The notes beneath the pieces are model-generated. The model was given only the letters and a program-made list of their open reading frames with translations, ran no database searches and was not told the origin of the DNA. Made by a program: the position numbers and the translations under genes. From Chelatococcus caeni (GTDB lineage Bacteria > Pseudomonadota > Alphaproteobacteria > Rhizobiales > Beijerinckiaceae): a stretch of 64,000 bases of DNA. Positions 36,302 through 44,481 of the stretch are shown piece by piece; within the stretch, counting starts at the first letter, position 1, and the number at the start of each line of letters is the position of its first letter. Location: contig NZ_JACIEN010000007.1 in NCBI RefSeq assembly GCF_014196925.1, positions 186,001-250,000 on the forward strand, in the 5' to 3' direction.

Positions 36302-36316
36302 TAGACCGGTCGTCTA
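36302..36316. promoter_or_regulatory. 15-bp operator dyad upstream of tetR
   Basis: TAGACCGGTCGTCTA, identical to 35605-35619, 21 bases before the tetR start codon. This is the expected position for autoregulation. Confidence 0.8.
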
Positions 36317-36403
36317 CAGATAATGCTCATTGCGTGGCCGGCGAACAGGCGCCCCGACACTTCGGCCGTGCGGATTGGCGCTTCGCTGCTCTGAGGAATA
36401 GGG

Positions 36404-37285
36404 CTACGCCCGGGCTTCGGCCGTCGCGATCCCGTCGAGCTCGGCGATGGCATCCTCCGGCAGGACCAGCAATGCGGCCGCGATGTTCTCGCGCAGATGC
36501 GCAACCGAGGACGTACCGGGGATCAGCAGGATGTTGGGCGAGCGCTGCAGCAACCAGGCGAGCGCCACCTGCATGGGCGTGGCCCGCAGCCGGGCCGCGA
36601 CGTCGGAGAGGGTCGCCGACTGCAGGGGGCTGAAGCCGCCCAGCGGGAAGAAGGGCACATAGGCGATCCCATCCTCCGCCAGGGCGTTGACCAGCGCGTC
36701 GTCCCCGCGATGCGCGAGGTTGTAATGGTTCTGCACGCAGACGATGTCGGCGATGCTCCGCGCCTCCTCCACCTGCGCCTTGGTGACGTTGCTGATGCCG
36801 ATGTGGCGAACCAGCCCTTGGCGCTGGAGATCGGCGAGGACCTTGATCTCCGCTGCGATCGCTCCCTCCGCAGGGCCATGGGGATCGATCATCACCCGCA
36901 GATTCACCACCTCGATCACCTCGAGCCCGAGGTTGCGCAGGTTGTCCTCGACAGCCCGCGCGAGTTCGTCCGCGCGGAAGGCAGGGAGCCACGACCCGTC
37001 ATCGCCTCGGCGCGCGCCGATCTTGGTGACGATCGTCAGATCGACCGGATAGGGAGATAGCGCTTCACGGATCAGCTGGTTGGTGACCTGCGGTCCGTAG
37101 AAGTCGCTCGTATCGATATGGTTGACGCCGAGCGACACGACCTCGCGCAACACCGCGAGGGCTGCATCGCGGTCCCTGGGCGGCCCGAACACGCCCGGCC
37201 CGGCGAGTTGCATCGCGCCGTAGCCGAGCCGCTTCACGGTGCGGGTCCCCAGCTTGAAAGTTCCTGCCTGGTCGATGGTCTGCAT
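36404..37285 (-). CDS. aldo/keto reductase family oxidoreductase
   Basis: A 293-residue NADPH-dependent carbonyl reductase fold. Seen are the Asp and Tyr of the active site in NHIDTSDFYGPQ, the Lys in IVTKIGARR and the C-terminal cofactor segment LLIPGTSSVAHLREN. The position normally holding the fourth catalytic residue, His (DLYxxH), reads EVVNLRV, so the tetrad is altered. A subset of the family has this, and activity may be on other substrates. ATG 37285 is chosen behind GGAGG. It is divergent from a LysR gene with a dyad in the shared promoter. Confidence 0.92.
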   Translation of the reverse strand: MQTIDQAGTFKLGTRTVKRLGYGAMQLAGPGVFGPPRDRDAALAVLREVVSLGVNHIDTSDFYGPQVTNQLIREALSPYPVDLTIVTKIGARRGDDGSWLPAFRADELARAVEDNLRNLGLEVIEVVNLRVMIDPHGPAEGAIAAEIKVLADLQRQGLVRHIGISNVTKAQVEEARSIADIVCVQNHYNLAHRGDDALVNALAEDGIAYVPFFPLGGFSPLQSATLSDVAARLRATPMQVALAWLLQRSPNILLIPGTSSVAHLRENIAAALLVLPEDAIAELDGIATAEARA

Positions 37286-37331
37286 GTCGGCCTCCATGTC
37301 CGGTTCCCATTTAGTCGTTGCCGACTGCACG

Positions 37332-37348
37332 GATAATCCAGCATTATC
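37332..37348. promoter_or_regulatory. LysR-box-like dyad
   Basis: GATAATCCAGCATTATC, arms GATAAT/ATTATC with five bases between, placed 28 bases before the LysR start and about 47 before the divergent aldo/keto reductase start. The spacing fits the T-N11-A form bound by LysR proteins. Confidence 0.7.
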
Positions 37349-37375
37349 GGCACGAGCTGTGCGGAAGAGCGAACA

Positions 37376-38287
37376 ATGCGAGCTGACCTGGGCGATCTGA
37401 ACGCCTTCCTGGCCGTGGTGCGCGCCGGCGGCTTCCGCGGCGCGGCCCGCGCCAGCGGCATGGGCGCATCGAGCCTGAGCGAAGCGGTGCGCCGCCTCGA
37501 GACACAACTGGGCGTTCGCCTGCTCCACCGCACCACCCGCAGCGTCGCCCCGACCGAAGCAGGCGCGCGGCTGATCGAGCGCCTGGCGCCTGCGCTGGGC
37601 GAGGTAAAGGCCGCGCTCGACGTGGTGAACGGGTTTCGCGACCGGCCGGCGGGCACGCTGCGCCTCAACGTGCCGGTCGTCGCGGCCCGACTCGTGCTGC
37701 CGGCGATCCTCCCCGACTTCATGGCCGCCTATCCCGACATACGGCTGGAGATCATCGTCGAGGAGAGCTTCGTCGATGTGCTGGCCTCTGGCTGCGATGC
37801 GGGCATCCGTTACGAGGAGCGGCTGGAACAGGACATGATCGCGGTGCCTATCGGGCCGCGCGTCCAGCGCTACGCCACCGCCGCGGCGCCGGCCTACCTC
37901 GACCGGCACGGCCGCCCGGAACACCCGCGCGACCTGCTTGGTCACGCCTGCCTGCTCGGGCGCTTCCCCAGCGGCGCGATGACCAGCCCCTGGGAGTTCG
38001 AGCGCGCGGGCGAGGTGGTGCGCGTCGAACCGCAGGGCCCGCTGGTGGTGAGCGTCGGCGCCGGTGTCGATCTTGCCGTCGACACGGCCATCGCCGGCGT
38101 CGGGATCATTGCGCTTTTCGAGGACTGGCTGCGTCCGCACTTCGACAACGGCGCGCTCGAACCCGTGCTGCAGGACTGGTGGCAGCCCTTTTCCGGACCT
38201 TTCTTATATTACTCCGGCCGCCGCCTCGTCCCCCCGCCGCTTCGTGCCTTTCTGGACTTCATCAAGGCGGGTGGCGCCAGCGCCTGA
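37376..38287 (+). CDS. LysR-family transcriptional regulator
   Basis: A 303-residue regulator. The winged HTH is at 5-65 (LNAFLAVVRAGGFRGAARASGMGASSLSEAVRRLE region), followed by VRLLHRTTRSVAPTEAG and a periplasmic-binding-like effector domain with RPAGTLRLNVP near 91. It belongs to the CrgA-like branch that commonly controls a divergent oxidoreductase. The divergent gene is the aldo/keto reductase, and a GATAAT dyad lies between them. Confidence 0.94.
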   Translation: MRADLGDLNAFLAVVRAGGFRGAARASGMGASSLSEAVRRLETQLGVRLLHRTTRSVAPTEAGARLIERLAPALGEVKAALDVVNGFRDRPAGTLRLNVPVVAARLVLPAILPDFMAAYPDIRLEIIVEESFVDVLASGCDAGIRYEERLEQDMIAVPIGPRVQRYATAAAPAYLDRHGRPEHPRDLLGHACLLGRFPSGAMTSPWEFERAGEVVRVEPQGPLVVSVGAGVDLAVDTAIAGVGIIALFEDWLRPHFDNGALEPVLQDWWQPFSGPFLYYSGRRLVPPPLRAFLDFIKAGGASA

Positions 38288-38370
38288 CGGCCTCACGGAT
38301 GGCCGGTGGAAACGGCAATGCCCCGCCGGGCCTCGCATTCGTCGGGCCCGGCCGTCGGCGCCCGGCAGAC

Positions 38371-39366
38371 CTACGTCCTCTGCTGAAAGTATCGGAGTGC
38401 TGGCGAAATGAACTCCGGATTCTCCCAGGTTGCATAGCGGGCGCGAAGGAGCGACGGGAGATTGGCGGTCCGCGGACCAGCCTCGGCGAGCATTTCACGC
38501 ATCGTCCGGAAATAGCCGAGCACAGCCTCCGGAAGCTCGATGCCGGCGAGATTTCCGTGCCCCGGCACAATGAGGCGCGGCTGCAGCCGCATCATGTCAT
38601 TGAGGGCGGTTTCCCACCTGGCAATGTCCATGTCGCCGGCATCTATCATGGGCGGAAAGAACGGGACGATCGGAAACATCCGCTCTTCGAGGAGGTCTCC
38701 AGCGAACAGGATGCGCTCCTGAGGCAGGAAGACGATCTGATCCCCCGGAGAATGGGCGGTGCCCCAGGTCCGTAGCCGGACCTCACGGCCGCCGAGATCG
38801 ATCACGGACTCGGCAGTGTCATAGGTCTCGTCCGGCGGCGTCAGTTCGATCCCGTCCAGCAGGTGCTTATGCCCTTCCGGCAGAATGCGGGCTCTGAAGC
38901 CCTCCAGCAGGATCTGACCCGAGCGCTGCAGATAGTCTCGTTGCGCGCTGTTGTAGTAGATGCGTGCGTCGCGCCTGAACACCTGGGCACCGAAGGCGTG
39001 TTCCGGATGGGCATGGGTCACCGTCAGGATGATCCGGCGTCCCGGTGCGAGTTCTCGCGCCAGGCGCAGGACGTTCTCGGCGCTCTCGATACCAAGGCCG
39101 CAATCGATCACCAGCACGCTTTCCGTGCCGACGACGATCCCGATATTCGGAACGAGCGGGATGCGCTTGTCGGGCACAAGAAAGACACCCGGCGCCATCT
39201 CGGCCGGAAAACGCGTATCAACAGTCGGCAGGGGTCGCGCGGGCGGTGGCAAGGCGGCCTGTTCTTGGGCGCTTGCAGGGACCGGCACCATTCCGGCCAG
39301 TCCAACGAGGGCGGTCAGCTTCAGCAGATCGCGCCTGTCTGCACCCGCTGCTTTTTCCGTCTCCAT
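38371..39366 (-). CDS. exported MBL-fold metallo-hydrolase
   Basis: A 331-residue metallo-beta-lactamase-fold protein with a Tat-like signal (DRRDLLKLTALVGLAG, cleavage near PASAQ). Metal ligands appear in THAHPEHAFG (HxHxEH rather than the canonical HxHxDH), in WGTAHSPGD, FAGDLL and VPGHGN. The Glu for Asp change at the second metal site is notable. Such proteins include quinoprotein relay and glyoxalase II-like enzymes; the substrate is unknown. GTG 39369 is an alternative start, but ATG 39366 fits GGGAGACG. A tautomerase gene lies upstream on the same strand. Confidence 0.87.
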   Translation of the reverse strand: METEKAAGADRRDLLKLTALVGLAGMVPVPASAQEQAALPPPARPLPTVDTRFPAEMAPGVFLVPDKRIPLVPNIGIVVGTESVLVIDCGLGIESAENVLRLARELAPGRRIILTVTHAHPEHAFGAQVFRRDARIYYNSAQRDYLQRSGQILLEGFRARILPEGHKHLLDGIELTPPDETYDTAESVIDLGGREVRLRTWGTAHSPGDQIVFLPQERILFAGDLLEERMFPIVPFFPPMIDAGDMDIARWETALNDMMRLQPRLIVPGHGNLAGIELPEAVLGYFRTMREMLAEAGPRTANLPSLLRARYATWENPEFISPALRYFQQRT

Positions 39367-39408
39367 CACACGTCTCCCGTGTTCAGCAGTTCCCTATCGG
39401 GCCGGGCG

Positions 39409-39621
39409 TCAGTCCTTGGCCCGGTACTCTTCCGGCATGATGAAGACCTCGTCCGCCCGTCCGTACCCGCCATCGGGCACTTCCTCGATCAGGACCATCG
39501 TGTTCGGACGCACGACCTCTCCGAAGTAGTCGACCAGGAGTTGCGTCGTCTTGTGGATCAGGTCTTCCTTCTGCGCCGTCGAAAGCGAGGCCTCAGGCAG
39601 CTTGTAGTTGGCGAAAGGCAT
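39409..39621 (-). CDS. 4-oxalocrotonate tautomerase family protein
   Basis: A 70-residue tautomerase. After removal of Met the protein starts with Pro, the catalytic base of the family (MPFANYKLPEASLS), and continues with QKEDLIHKTTQLL and VLIEEVPDGGYGRAD, the usual hexamer-forming pattern. An AAGGAGCCCACCC sequence precedes the ATG. It lies between the MBL-fold and SDR genes in one orientation with gaps of about 30-40 bases, so the three are probably co-transcribed. Confidence 0.9.
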   Translation of the reverse strand: MPFANYKLPEASLSTAQKEDLIHKTTQLLVDYFGEVVRPNTMVLIEEVPDGGYGRADEVFIMPEEYRAKD

Positions 39622-39651
39622 GGGTGGGCTCCTTGGATTTGAGGGTTGGGA

Positions 39652-40389
39652 TCAGACCGCGCCGCCATTGGCGCGGATGGTTTGGCCGTTGATCCAGCCG
39701 CTGTCCGGCCCGGCCAGGAAAGCGACGGCGTCGGCAATGTCGTCGGGACGGCCGAGGCGGCCGAGCGGGATCATCCGCGTGATGCTGGCAACGAGCTCCT
39801 CGGACTTGCCGCGCAGGAAGAACCCGGTCTCGACGGGACCGGGCGCGATCGCGTTCACGGTGATGCCACGCGGGCCCAGCTCCTTGGCGAGCACATGCGT
39901 CAGCGCCTCGATCCCGGCCTTCGTCGCGGCATACAATCCGTATCCGGGCTGGTAGAAGCCCACGACGCTCGAGGACAGGCTGATGATCCGCCCGCCGTCG
40001 CGCAGCCGCCTGGCGCCTTCGCGCATGCCGCGGAACGTGCCGCCGAGATTGATCGCGCAATGGTCGTCGAAATCCGCGTCCGTCGCGTCGGCGACCGCTG
40101 ACAGCCGCATCATGCCCGCATTGTTGACCAGGATGTCGACCGGGCCGAACGCGGCTTCGGCCGCCTCGAACAGCGCGGGCATGCCGGCCGGATCGCCGAC
40201 GTCAGCCTGCACCGCCACCGCCTTGCCGCCCGCCTGTTCGATGTCCTGCACGACCTGACGGGCAGCAGCCTCGTCGCGCGCATAGTTCACCGCGACAGCA
40301 CAGCCCTCCCCGGCCAGCCGCCGCGCGATTGCAGCGCCGATGCCCTTGCCGGCGCCGGTCACGATCGCTCTCTTGTCCTTCAGTCTCAT
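39652..40389 (-). CDS. short-chain dehydrogenase/reductase (SDR)
   Basis: A 245-residue classical SDR that uses NAD(P)H. The cofactor loop is TGAGKGIG near 11, then NNAGMM near 86, catalytic Ser in ISLSSSVVG, YGLYAATKAG for the Tyr-Lys pair near 150, and ITVNAIAPGPVETG. ATG 40389 follows GGAGG. It is divergent from a LysR gene and leads a transcript with the tautomerase and MBL-fold genes. Confidence 0.94.
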   Translation of the reverse strand: MRLKDKRAIVTGAGKGIGAAIARRLAGEGCAVAVNYARDEAAARQVVQDIEQAGGKAVAVQADVGDPAGMPALFEAAEAAFGPVDILVNNAGMMRLSAVADATDADFDDHCAINLGGTFRGMREGARRLRDGGRIISLSSSVVGFYQPGYGLYAATKAGIEALTHVLAKELGPRGITVNAIAPGPVETGFFLRGKSEELVASITRMIPLGRLGRPDDIADAVAFLAGPDSGWINGQTIRANGGAV

Positions 40390-40435
40390 GTCTCGACCTC
40401 CGTTGCTCGGCAAGGAGGTAGGGAGACTTCACGTT

Positions 40436-40477
40436 GGGATAATCACTCTTTCGCGGGCAATGAAATTCGCCTATCCC
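40436..40477. promoter_or_regulatory. inverted repeat in SDR/LysR promoter
   Basis: GGGATA (40436-40441) and TATCCC (40472-40477) are inverted over 30 bases; the left arm is part of GGGATAATC. This resembles the GATAATC elements of the two other LysR/reductase promoters nearby. The wide spacing makes it less certain than the 37332 dyad. Confidence 0.45.
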
Positions 40478-40485
40478 GAACAATC

Positions 40486-41379
40486 ATGGACCGTCTCGAT
40501 GCAATGCGGCTTTTCGTACGCGTCATCGACCGTCGCAGCTTCACGGCCGCGGCGGCGGATCTGGGCATTCCGCGGTCCACGGCAACCGAGGCGATCCGGC
40601 GGCTCGAGCGGAACCTCGGCAGCCGGCTGCTGGAACGCACCACCCGGCATGTGGCGCCCACGCCGGATGGCGACGCCTATTACCGGCGGTGCCTGTCGAT
40701 CCTCGCCGATGTCGACGAGGCGGAGGGTGCCTTGCGCGGCGGCGAACCCTCCGGGGTGCTCCGCATCGATGCGCACGGCACGCTGACCCGGGCTTTCCTG
40801 CTGCCGCGCCTGCCCGAGTTTCTGGAGGCGTACCCACAGATCAGGCTGCAGATCGGCCAGGGCGACAGGCTGGTCGATCTGGTGCGCGAGGGGGTGGATT
40901 GCGTCATCCGGGCGGGCGAACCGGATGACAGCGGCCTCATCATGCGCAGGCTCCCCGATATTCCCGAGCAGACCTGCGCCAGTCCTCTCTATCTCGAACG
41001 TCACGGGGTGCCCGCTTCGGTCGATGATCTCGACGGACACCAGATGATCGGCTTCGTGTCGTCGCGCACCGGCCGTGTGATGCCGATGGAGTTCCAGACC
41101 ACCGAAGGCGTCAGGGAGGTGACGCTCCCCTGCCGCGTCACCGCCAACGAGGCGGAGACGGCGCACCATCTCGCAAGGATGGGGTACGGGCTGATCCAGG
41201 CGCCCCGCTATCGTTTCCGGGAAGATCTGGCGCGGGGCGCCCTCGTGGAGGTCCTGCCGGATCAGCCGCCGCCGCCTCTGCCGCTCGCGGCCTATTATCC
41301 GCAGAATCGCCAGCTGTCGCCCCGTGTTCGGGTGTTCCTCGACTGGGTGGTGGCTGTCTTTGACGTGGCAGATCTCTAG
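40486..41379 (+). CDS. LysR-family transcriptional regulator
   Basis: A 297-residue regulator of the CrgA/AaeR-like branch. The HTH at 1-62 includes MRLFVRVIDRRSFTAAAADLG and SRLLERTTRHVAPTPDG; the effector domain begins near 90 (GEPSGVLRIDAHG). It is divergent from the SDR gene and is the probable regulator of the SDR-tautomerase-MBL transcript. Confidence 0.94.
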   Translation: MDRLDAMRLFVRVIDRRSFTAAAADLGIPRSTATEAIRRLERNLGSRLLERTTRHVAPTPDGDAYYRRCLSILADVDEAEGALRGGEPSGVLRIDAHGTLTRAFLLPRLPEFLEAYPQIRLQIGQGDRLVDLVREGVDCVIRAGEPDDSGLIMRRLPDIPEQTCASPLYLERHGVPASVDDLDGHQMIGFVSSRTGRVMPMEFQTTEGVREVTLPCRVTANEAETAHHLARMGYGLIQAPRYRFREDLARGALVEVLPDQPPPPLPLAAYYPQNRQLSPRVRVFLDWVVAVFDVADL

Positions 41380-41410
41380 TGTGATGGGCTTGCCTGCGCG
41401 AGGCTCAAGG

Positions 41411-41453
41411 GCGCGCCTGGTGCCGCTCATGACCATCCGCGCGGCAGGCGCGC
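41411..41453. terminator. hairpin between convergent genes
   Basis: GCGCGCCTG-GTG-CCGC (41411-41426) pairs with GCGGCAGGCGCGC (41441-41453), leaving a 3-nt bulge and a 14-nt loop. It has no clear T-run, but sits between the convergent LysR and flavodoxin-fold genes, where a shared terminator is expected. Confidence 0.5.
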
Positions 41454-41550
41454 ACGGGCGCACTTCTGAAGCGTAACCGGACCGGCTCATTCCTCGGCGC
41501 TTGGGCTCCAGACCCTGCCGTTTCGCTTCCGGCCCCCGACCGGCGGCGTC

Positions 41551-42354
41551 TCACCGTTCGTTGACACCGCCTTCATTGTCCACATGAAGCCCGAAGCCGG
41601 TTGCGCCCGGATCGCCCAGTCCCGGGCGGAGCTGCATGCTCGGGATCAGATAGTCGCCGGCATTCTGCTGCCGGTAGGGTATGGGCCGGGTCGTAAAAAG
41701 CGTCCGCATCCTCTTGCGCAGGTGCTCGGCCACAGGCCCGAGCCTGCTCTCATCGAAACCGTCGGCCCTGTAGACGACGAACGGCGGGAGGACGTCGTAA
41801 CCTGGGTAATAGAGGATTCCGTGGTTGATGGGGAACAGGAGGTCGTCGATCGGGCCGTTGACCCCGCGGGCGGCGTAGTGCTCCTCCCAGCCGCCGGCGG
41901 TCACGATCAACATCGCGCGTTTGCCTGCCAGCGTGCCCTCACCGTAGCGGTCGCCCCATCGCCTGTCGCTGTGCTCGCCGACACCATAGGCGAAGCCGTA
42001 GGCGAACACGCGATCGACCCAGCCCTTGAGGATCGCCGGCATGGTGAACCACCACAGGGGAAACTGGAGGATGAGGGCATCGGCCCAAAGAAGCTTCTCG
42101 ATCTCGGCCTTGACGTCGCTGGTGAGGGTGCCGGCCTCGAAGGCCTTTTTCGACGCGGCAACCGTAATGAGGCGTTCGTCCCGCGCCAGCGATGGAAAAT
42201 CGGCTCGGTCGACCTGCGACTTCCAGCCATCGGCATAGAGGTCCGAGACTTGCACCTCGTGACCCTGGGCCATCAGCTCCTTGACGGCGATCTCACGGAG
42301 CGCGCCGTTCAGCGAGCGCGGTTCAGGGTGGGCGTAGACAATCAGAACCTTCAT
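41551..42354 (-). CDS. NAD(P)H dehydrogenase (quinone)-like flavodoxin-fold protein
   Basis: A 267-residue FMN or FAD-binding reductase of the NQO1/MdaB/KefF-like family. It shows VYAHPEPRSLNGAL at the start (phosphate loop), LILQFPLWWFTMPAILKGWVDRVF-type segment near 95-118 and LIVTAGGWEEHYAARG near 150. These proteins reduce quinones by two electrons, avoiding radicals. The C-terminal extension after residue 240 is longer than usual. It is divergent from a LysR gene with a long inverted repeat between. Confidence 0.92.
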   Translation of the reverse strand: MKVLIVYAHPEPRSLNGALREIAVKELMAQGHEVQVSDLYADGWKSQVDRADFPSLARDERLITVAASKKAFEAGTLTSDVKAEIEKLLWADALILQFPLWWFTMPAILKGWVDRVFAYGFAYGVGEHSDRRWGDRYGEGTLAGKRAMLIVTAGGWEEHYAARGVNGPIDDLLFPINHGILYYPGYDVLPPFVVYRADGFDESRLGPVAEHLRKRMRTLFTTRPIPYRQQNAGDYLIPSMQLRPGLGDPGATGFGLHVDNEGGVNER

Positions 42355-42399
42355 GGGTCAGGGATCCTCCGTTGGCACTGATCCCCACGCTAGCCAAGG

Positions 42400-42444
42400 C
42401 CGGAATAATCCAGTAGGTGTCGGCAATGGATAAGATTATGCCGG
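42400..42444. promoter_or_regulatory. long-spaced inverted repeat in quinone reductase/LysR promoter
   Basis: CCGGAATAATC (42400-42410) and GATTATGCCGG (42434-42444) are inverted copies with one mismatch, 23 bases apart. Another GGATAA lies between. This fits two LysR half-site regions, recognition and activation, for the adjacent regulator. Confidence 0.6.
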
Positions 42445-42447
42445 ACA

Positions 42448-43362
42448 ATGGATAGATCCGACGTCACCCTTGAACGCATGCGCACCTTCGTCCGCGTCGC
42501 CGAGCGGGGCAGCCTGTCGGCGGTGGGACGCGAACTCGGAATGGGCCAGTCGACGGTCTCCCGGCACCTGCGGGAGCTGGAGACCTCCGTGGGAGTGCCC
42601 TTGCTCAGCAGGACCACGCGGCGCGTCGCGCTGACGGAGGAAGGCAGCCGCTACTATGCCAACTGCCTGCAGATCCTGCGCCTCGTGGAGCAGGCCGGCA
42701 ATGAAGCGCGGGGTGCGCGCGGCGCGCCGTCCGGCACGATCCGGGTCTCCTGCACCGCCGCCTTCGGGGTCCTGCACGTCAGCCGGATGATCTTCGCCTT
42801 TCAGGATCTCTATCCCGACATCGACATCGACCTCGGCCTGACCGATGAACGCATCGATCTCGTCCGGGAGGGCGTCGACATCGCGCTGCGTCTCGGCCCG
42901 CTCAGCGACAGTTCCATGAAGCTCAAGCCGCTCGGCCGGTCGCAGCGCCTGCTGGTGGCGGCGCCGGGCTATCTCGCGGCACGCGGCAGGCCGACGGTCC
43001 CGCAGGATCTCATCGGCCACGAGGGCATCAGGATGATGAACATCGCGGGAAGCGATACGCTCGTCCTGCAGGGGCCGGATGGAGAACGGCATGCGGTGCC
43101 CTTCGGCGGCCGTTTCCGCGTCGACCACGGGCTTGCCGCACGAAGCGCGCTTGCCGCCGGACGCGGCATTGCACCCGCGCATCGCTGGCTGGTCGAGGAT
43201 CTCCTGGCCGAGGGTCAGCTCGAGGCGGTCCTGCCCGGCTATTCCCTGCCGTCCGTCCCGCTGAGCATGCTGATCGTTCCCGGGCGCGCGGACGTCGCTC
43301 GCGTCAGGCTGCTCATCCGGTTCCTCACGGAGCAGATCGCCGGCATAGCAGGAATGGGGTAA
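42448..43362 (+). CDS. LysR-family transcriptional regulator
   Basis: A 304-residue regulator. The HTH is at 4-66 (MRTFVRVAERGSLSAVGRELG, then VPLLSRTTRRVALTEEG), with the effector domain from about 92 (GAPSGTIRVSCTA). It is of the same branch as those at 37376 and 40486 and may be a paralogue. It is divergent from the quinone-reductase-like gene and is its likely regulator. Confidence 0.94.
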   Translation: MDRSDVTLERMRTFVRVAERGSLSAVGRELGMGQSTVSRHLRELETSVGVPLLSRTTRRVALTEEGSRYYANCLQILRLVEQAGNEARGARGAPSGTIRVSCTAAFGVLHVSRMIFAFQDLYPDIDIDLGLTDERIDLVREGVDIALRLGPLSDSSMKLKPLGRSQRLLVAAPGYLAARGRPTVPQDLIGHEGIRMMNIAGSDTLVLQGPDGERHAVPFGGRFRVDHGLAARSALAAGRGIAPAHRWLVEDLLAEGQLEAVLPGYSLPSVPLSMLIVPGRADVARVRLLIRFLTEQIAGIAGMG

Positions 43363-43495
43363 TCGGCCTCACCCACAATGTGATGCCTGCGGTCACGCTG
43401 CTGCTTCACCCGCAAGGCACCAGGGACACGAGCCTTACGCGGCCGATCGCCCTCGGCGCGAAGAGACCGGATCGCACGGCGCGCGATCCTCCCCC

Positions 43496-44137
43496 TTACG
43501 GCAGCGCATTGATTGCCAGCTGCGCAGCGAAGGCTCGCTGGTAAGCGGGCCGCGCTTCTCCGCGGGCGACATAGGCCGCAAGGCTTGGGTGCTGATCGAG
43601 AATGCCCGATGGCTTCAGCCGCTGCAGCACGTGCACCATCATCAGATCGCCCGCACTGAAGGCGCCATCGAGCCAATCGCCATCGCCAAGGTGGTTGGAG
43701 AGCTCCTGCAGTCGGGTGTGGATGCGAGCTTCCACGAGCGGCATCCGTTGCGCCGTCCAGGGCTCGCGGCCCTCGATGAGCTTGGCCGTTACCAGTTCGA
43801 GGATGGGCGGCTCGATGGTGCCGACCGCGGCGAACATCCAGGTGATAGCGCGGGCACGGCCGTTTGCGTCGCGGGGCAGGAGGCCTTCATGATGCTCGGC
43901 GATGTGGAGGACGATCGCGCCGGATTCGAAGAGGACGAGGTCGCCTTCGGTATAGGCGGGAATCTGGCCGAAGGGCTGGAGGGTACGATAGGCCGGCGTC
44001 TTCATGGCGACAAAGGAGACTGGGCGAACGTCATAGGGTTGGCCGACCTCCTCGAGCGCCCAGCGTACCCTCAGGTCGCGCGCGAGCCCCTTTCCGCCAT
44101 CCGGCGAGCGTTCGAAGGCCGTGATTGTTATGGTCAT
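43496..44137 (-). CDS. glutathione S-transferase family protein
   Basis: A 213-residue GST. The N-terminal thioredoxin-like domain has ERSPDGGKGLARDLRVRWALEE and the glutathione-contacting GQIPAYTEGDLVLFESGAI (cis-Pro and Glu-Ser). The C-terminal helical domain has the folding motif FSAGDLMMVHVLQRL near 163. ATG 44137 is chosen over 44140 for spacing to GGGAGG. It stands alone, converging on the LysR gene, at the end of the redox-related block. Confidence 0.92.
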   Translation of the reverse strand: MTITITAFERSPDGGKGLARDLRVRWALEEVGQPYDVRPVSFVAMKTPAYRTLQPFGQIPAYTEGDLVLFESGAIVLHIAEHHEGLLPRDANGRARAITWMFAAVGTIEPPILELVTAKLIEGREPWTAQRMPLVEARIHTRLQELSNHLGDGDWLDGAFSAGDLMMVHVLQRLKPSGILDQHPSLAAYVARGEARPAYQRAFAAQLAINALP

Positions 44138-44481
44138 CATGGACCTCCCATGCGCGCCACAGGGGCGGGTCGTCTTCGCCGTCCTCGCCGGATCTCTGTG
44201 ACCCTATCACACGCATCGCCTGTTTCCCGTCTGGCCGGCACGGCCGACTTCTCAGCGGGACGAGGGGGTGGCGGCAATCGCCGTGGATGCGACAGAGCGA
44301 GATCGCCGATAACGTCAATGTCACCGAAGCCGCCCGGGGACCCCCGGCGCTCTACGGCTGGTTTCAATCCCCTGCGAGCCGCCGCATCCGTGGTCGCACG
44401 AGCGGCAAGTCTTGATGGACTAGCAGCCTTTGCCGGGGACGGCGTATAATGCGCTACGGCTGTGTCGCAGGAAACAGGCCG
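44138..44481. other. intergenic region without recognised gene
   Basis: About 340 bases between the divergent GST and methyltransferase genes. I see no convincing protein, RNA or dyad here beyond the ribosome site of the GST gene at its left edge. Confidence 0.5.
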
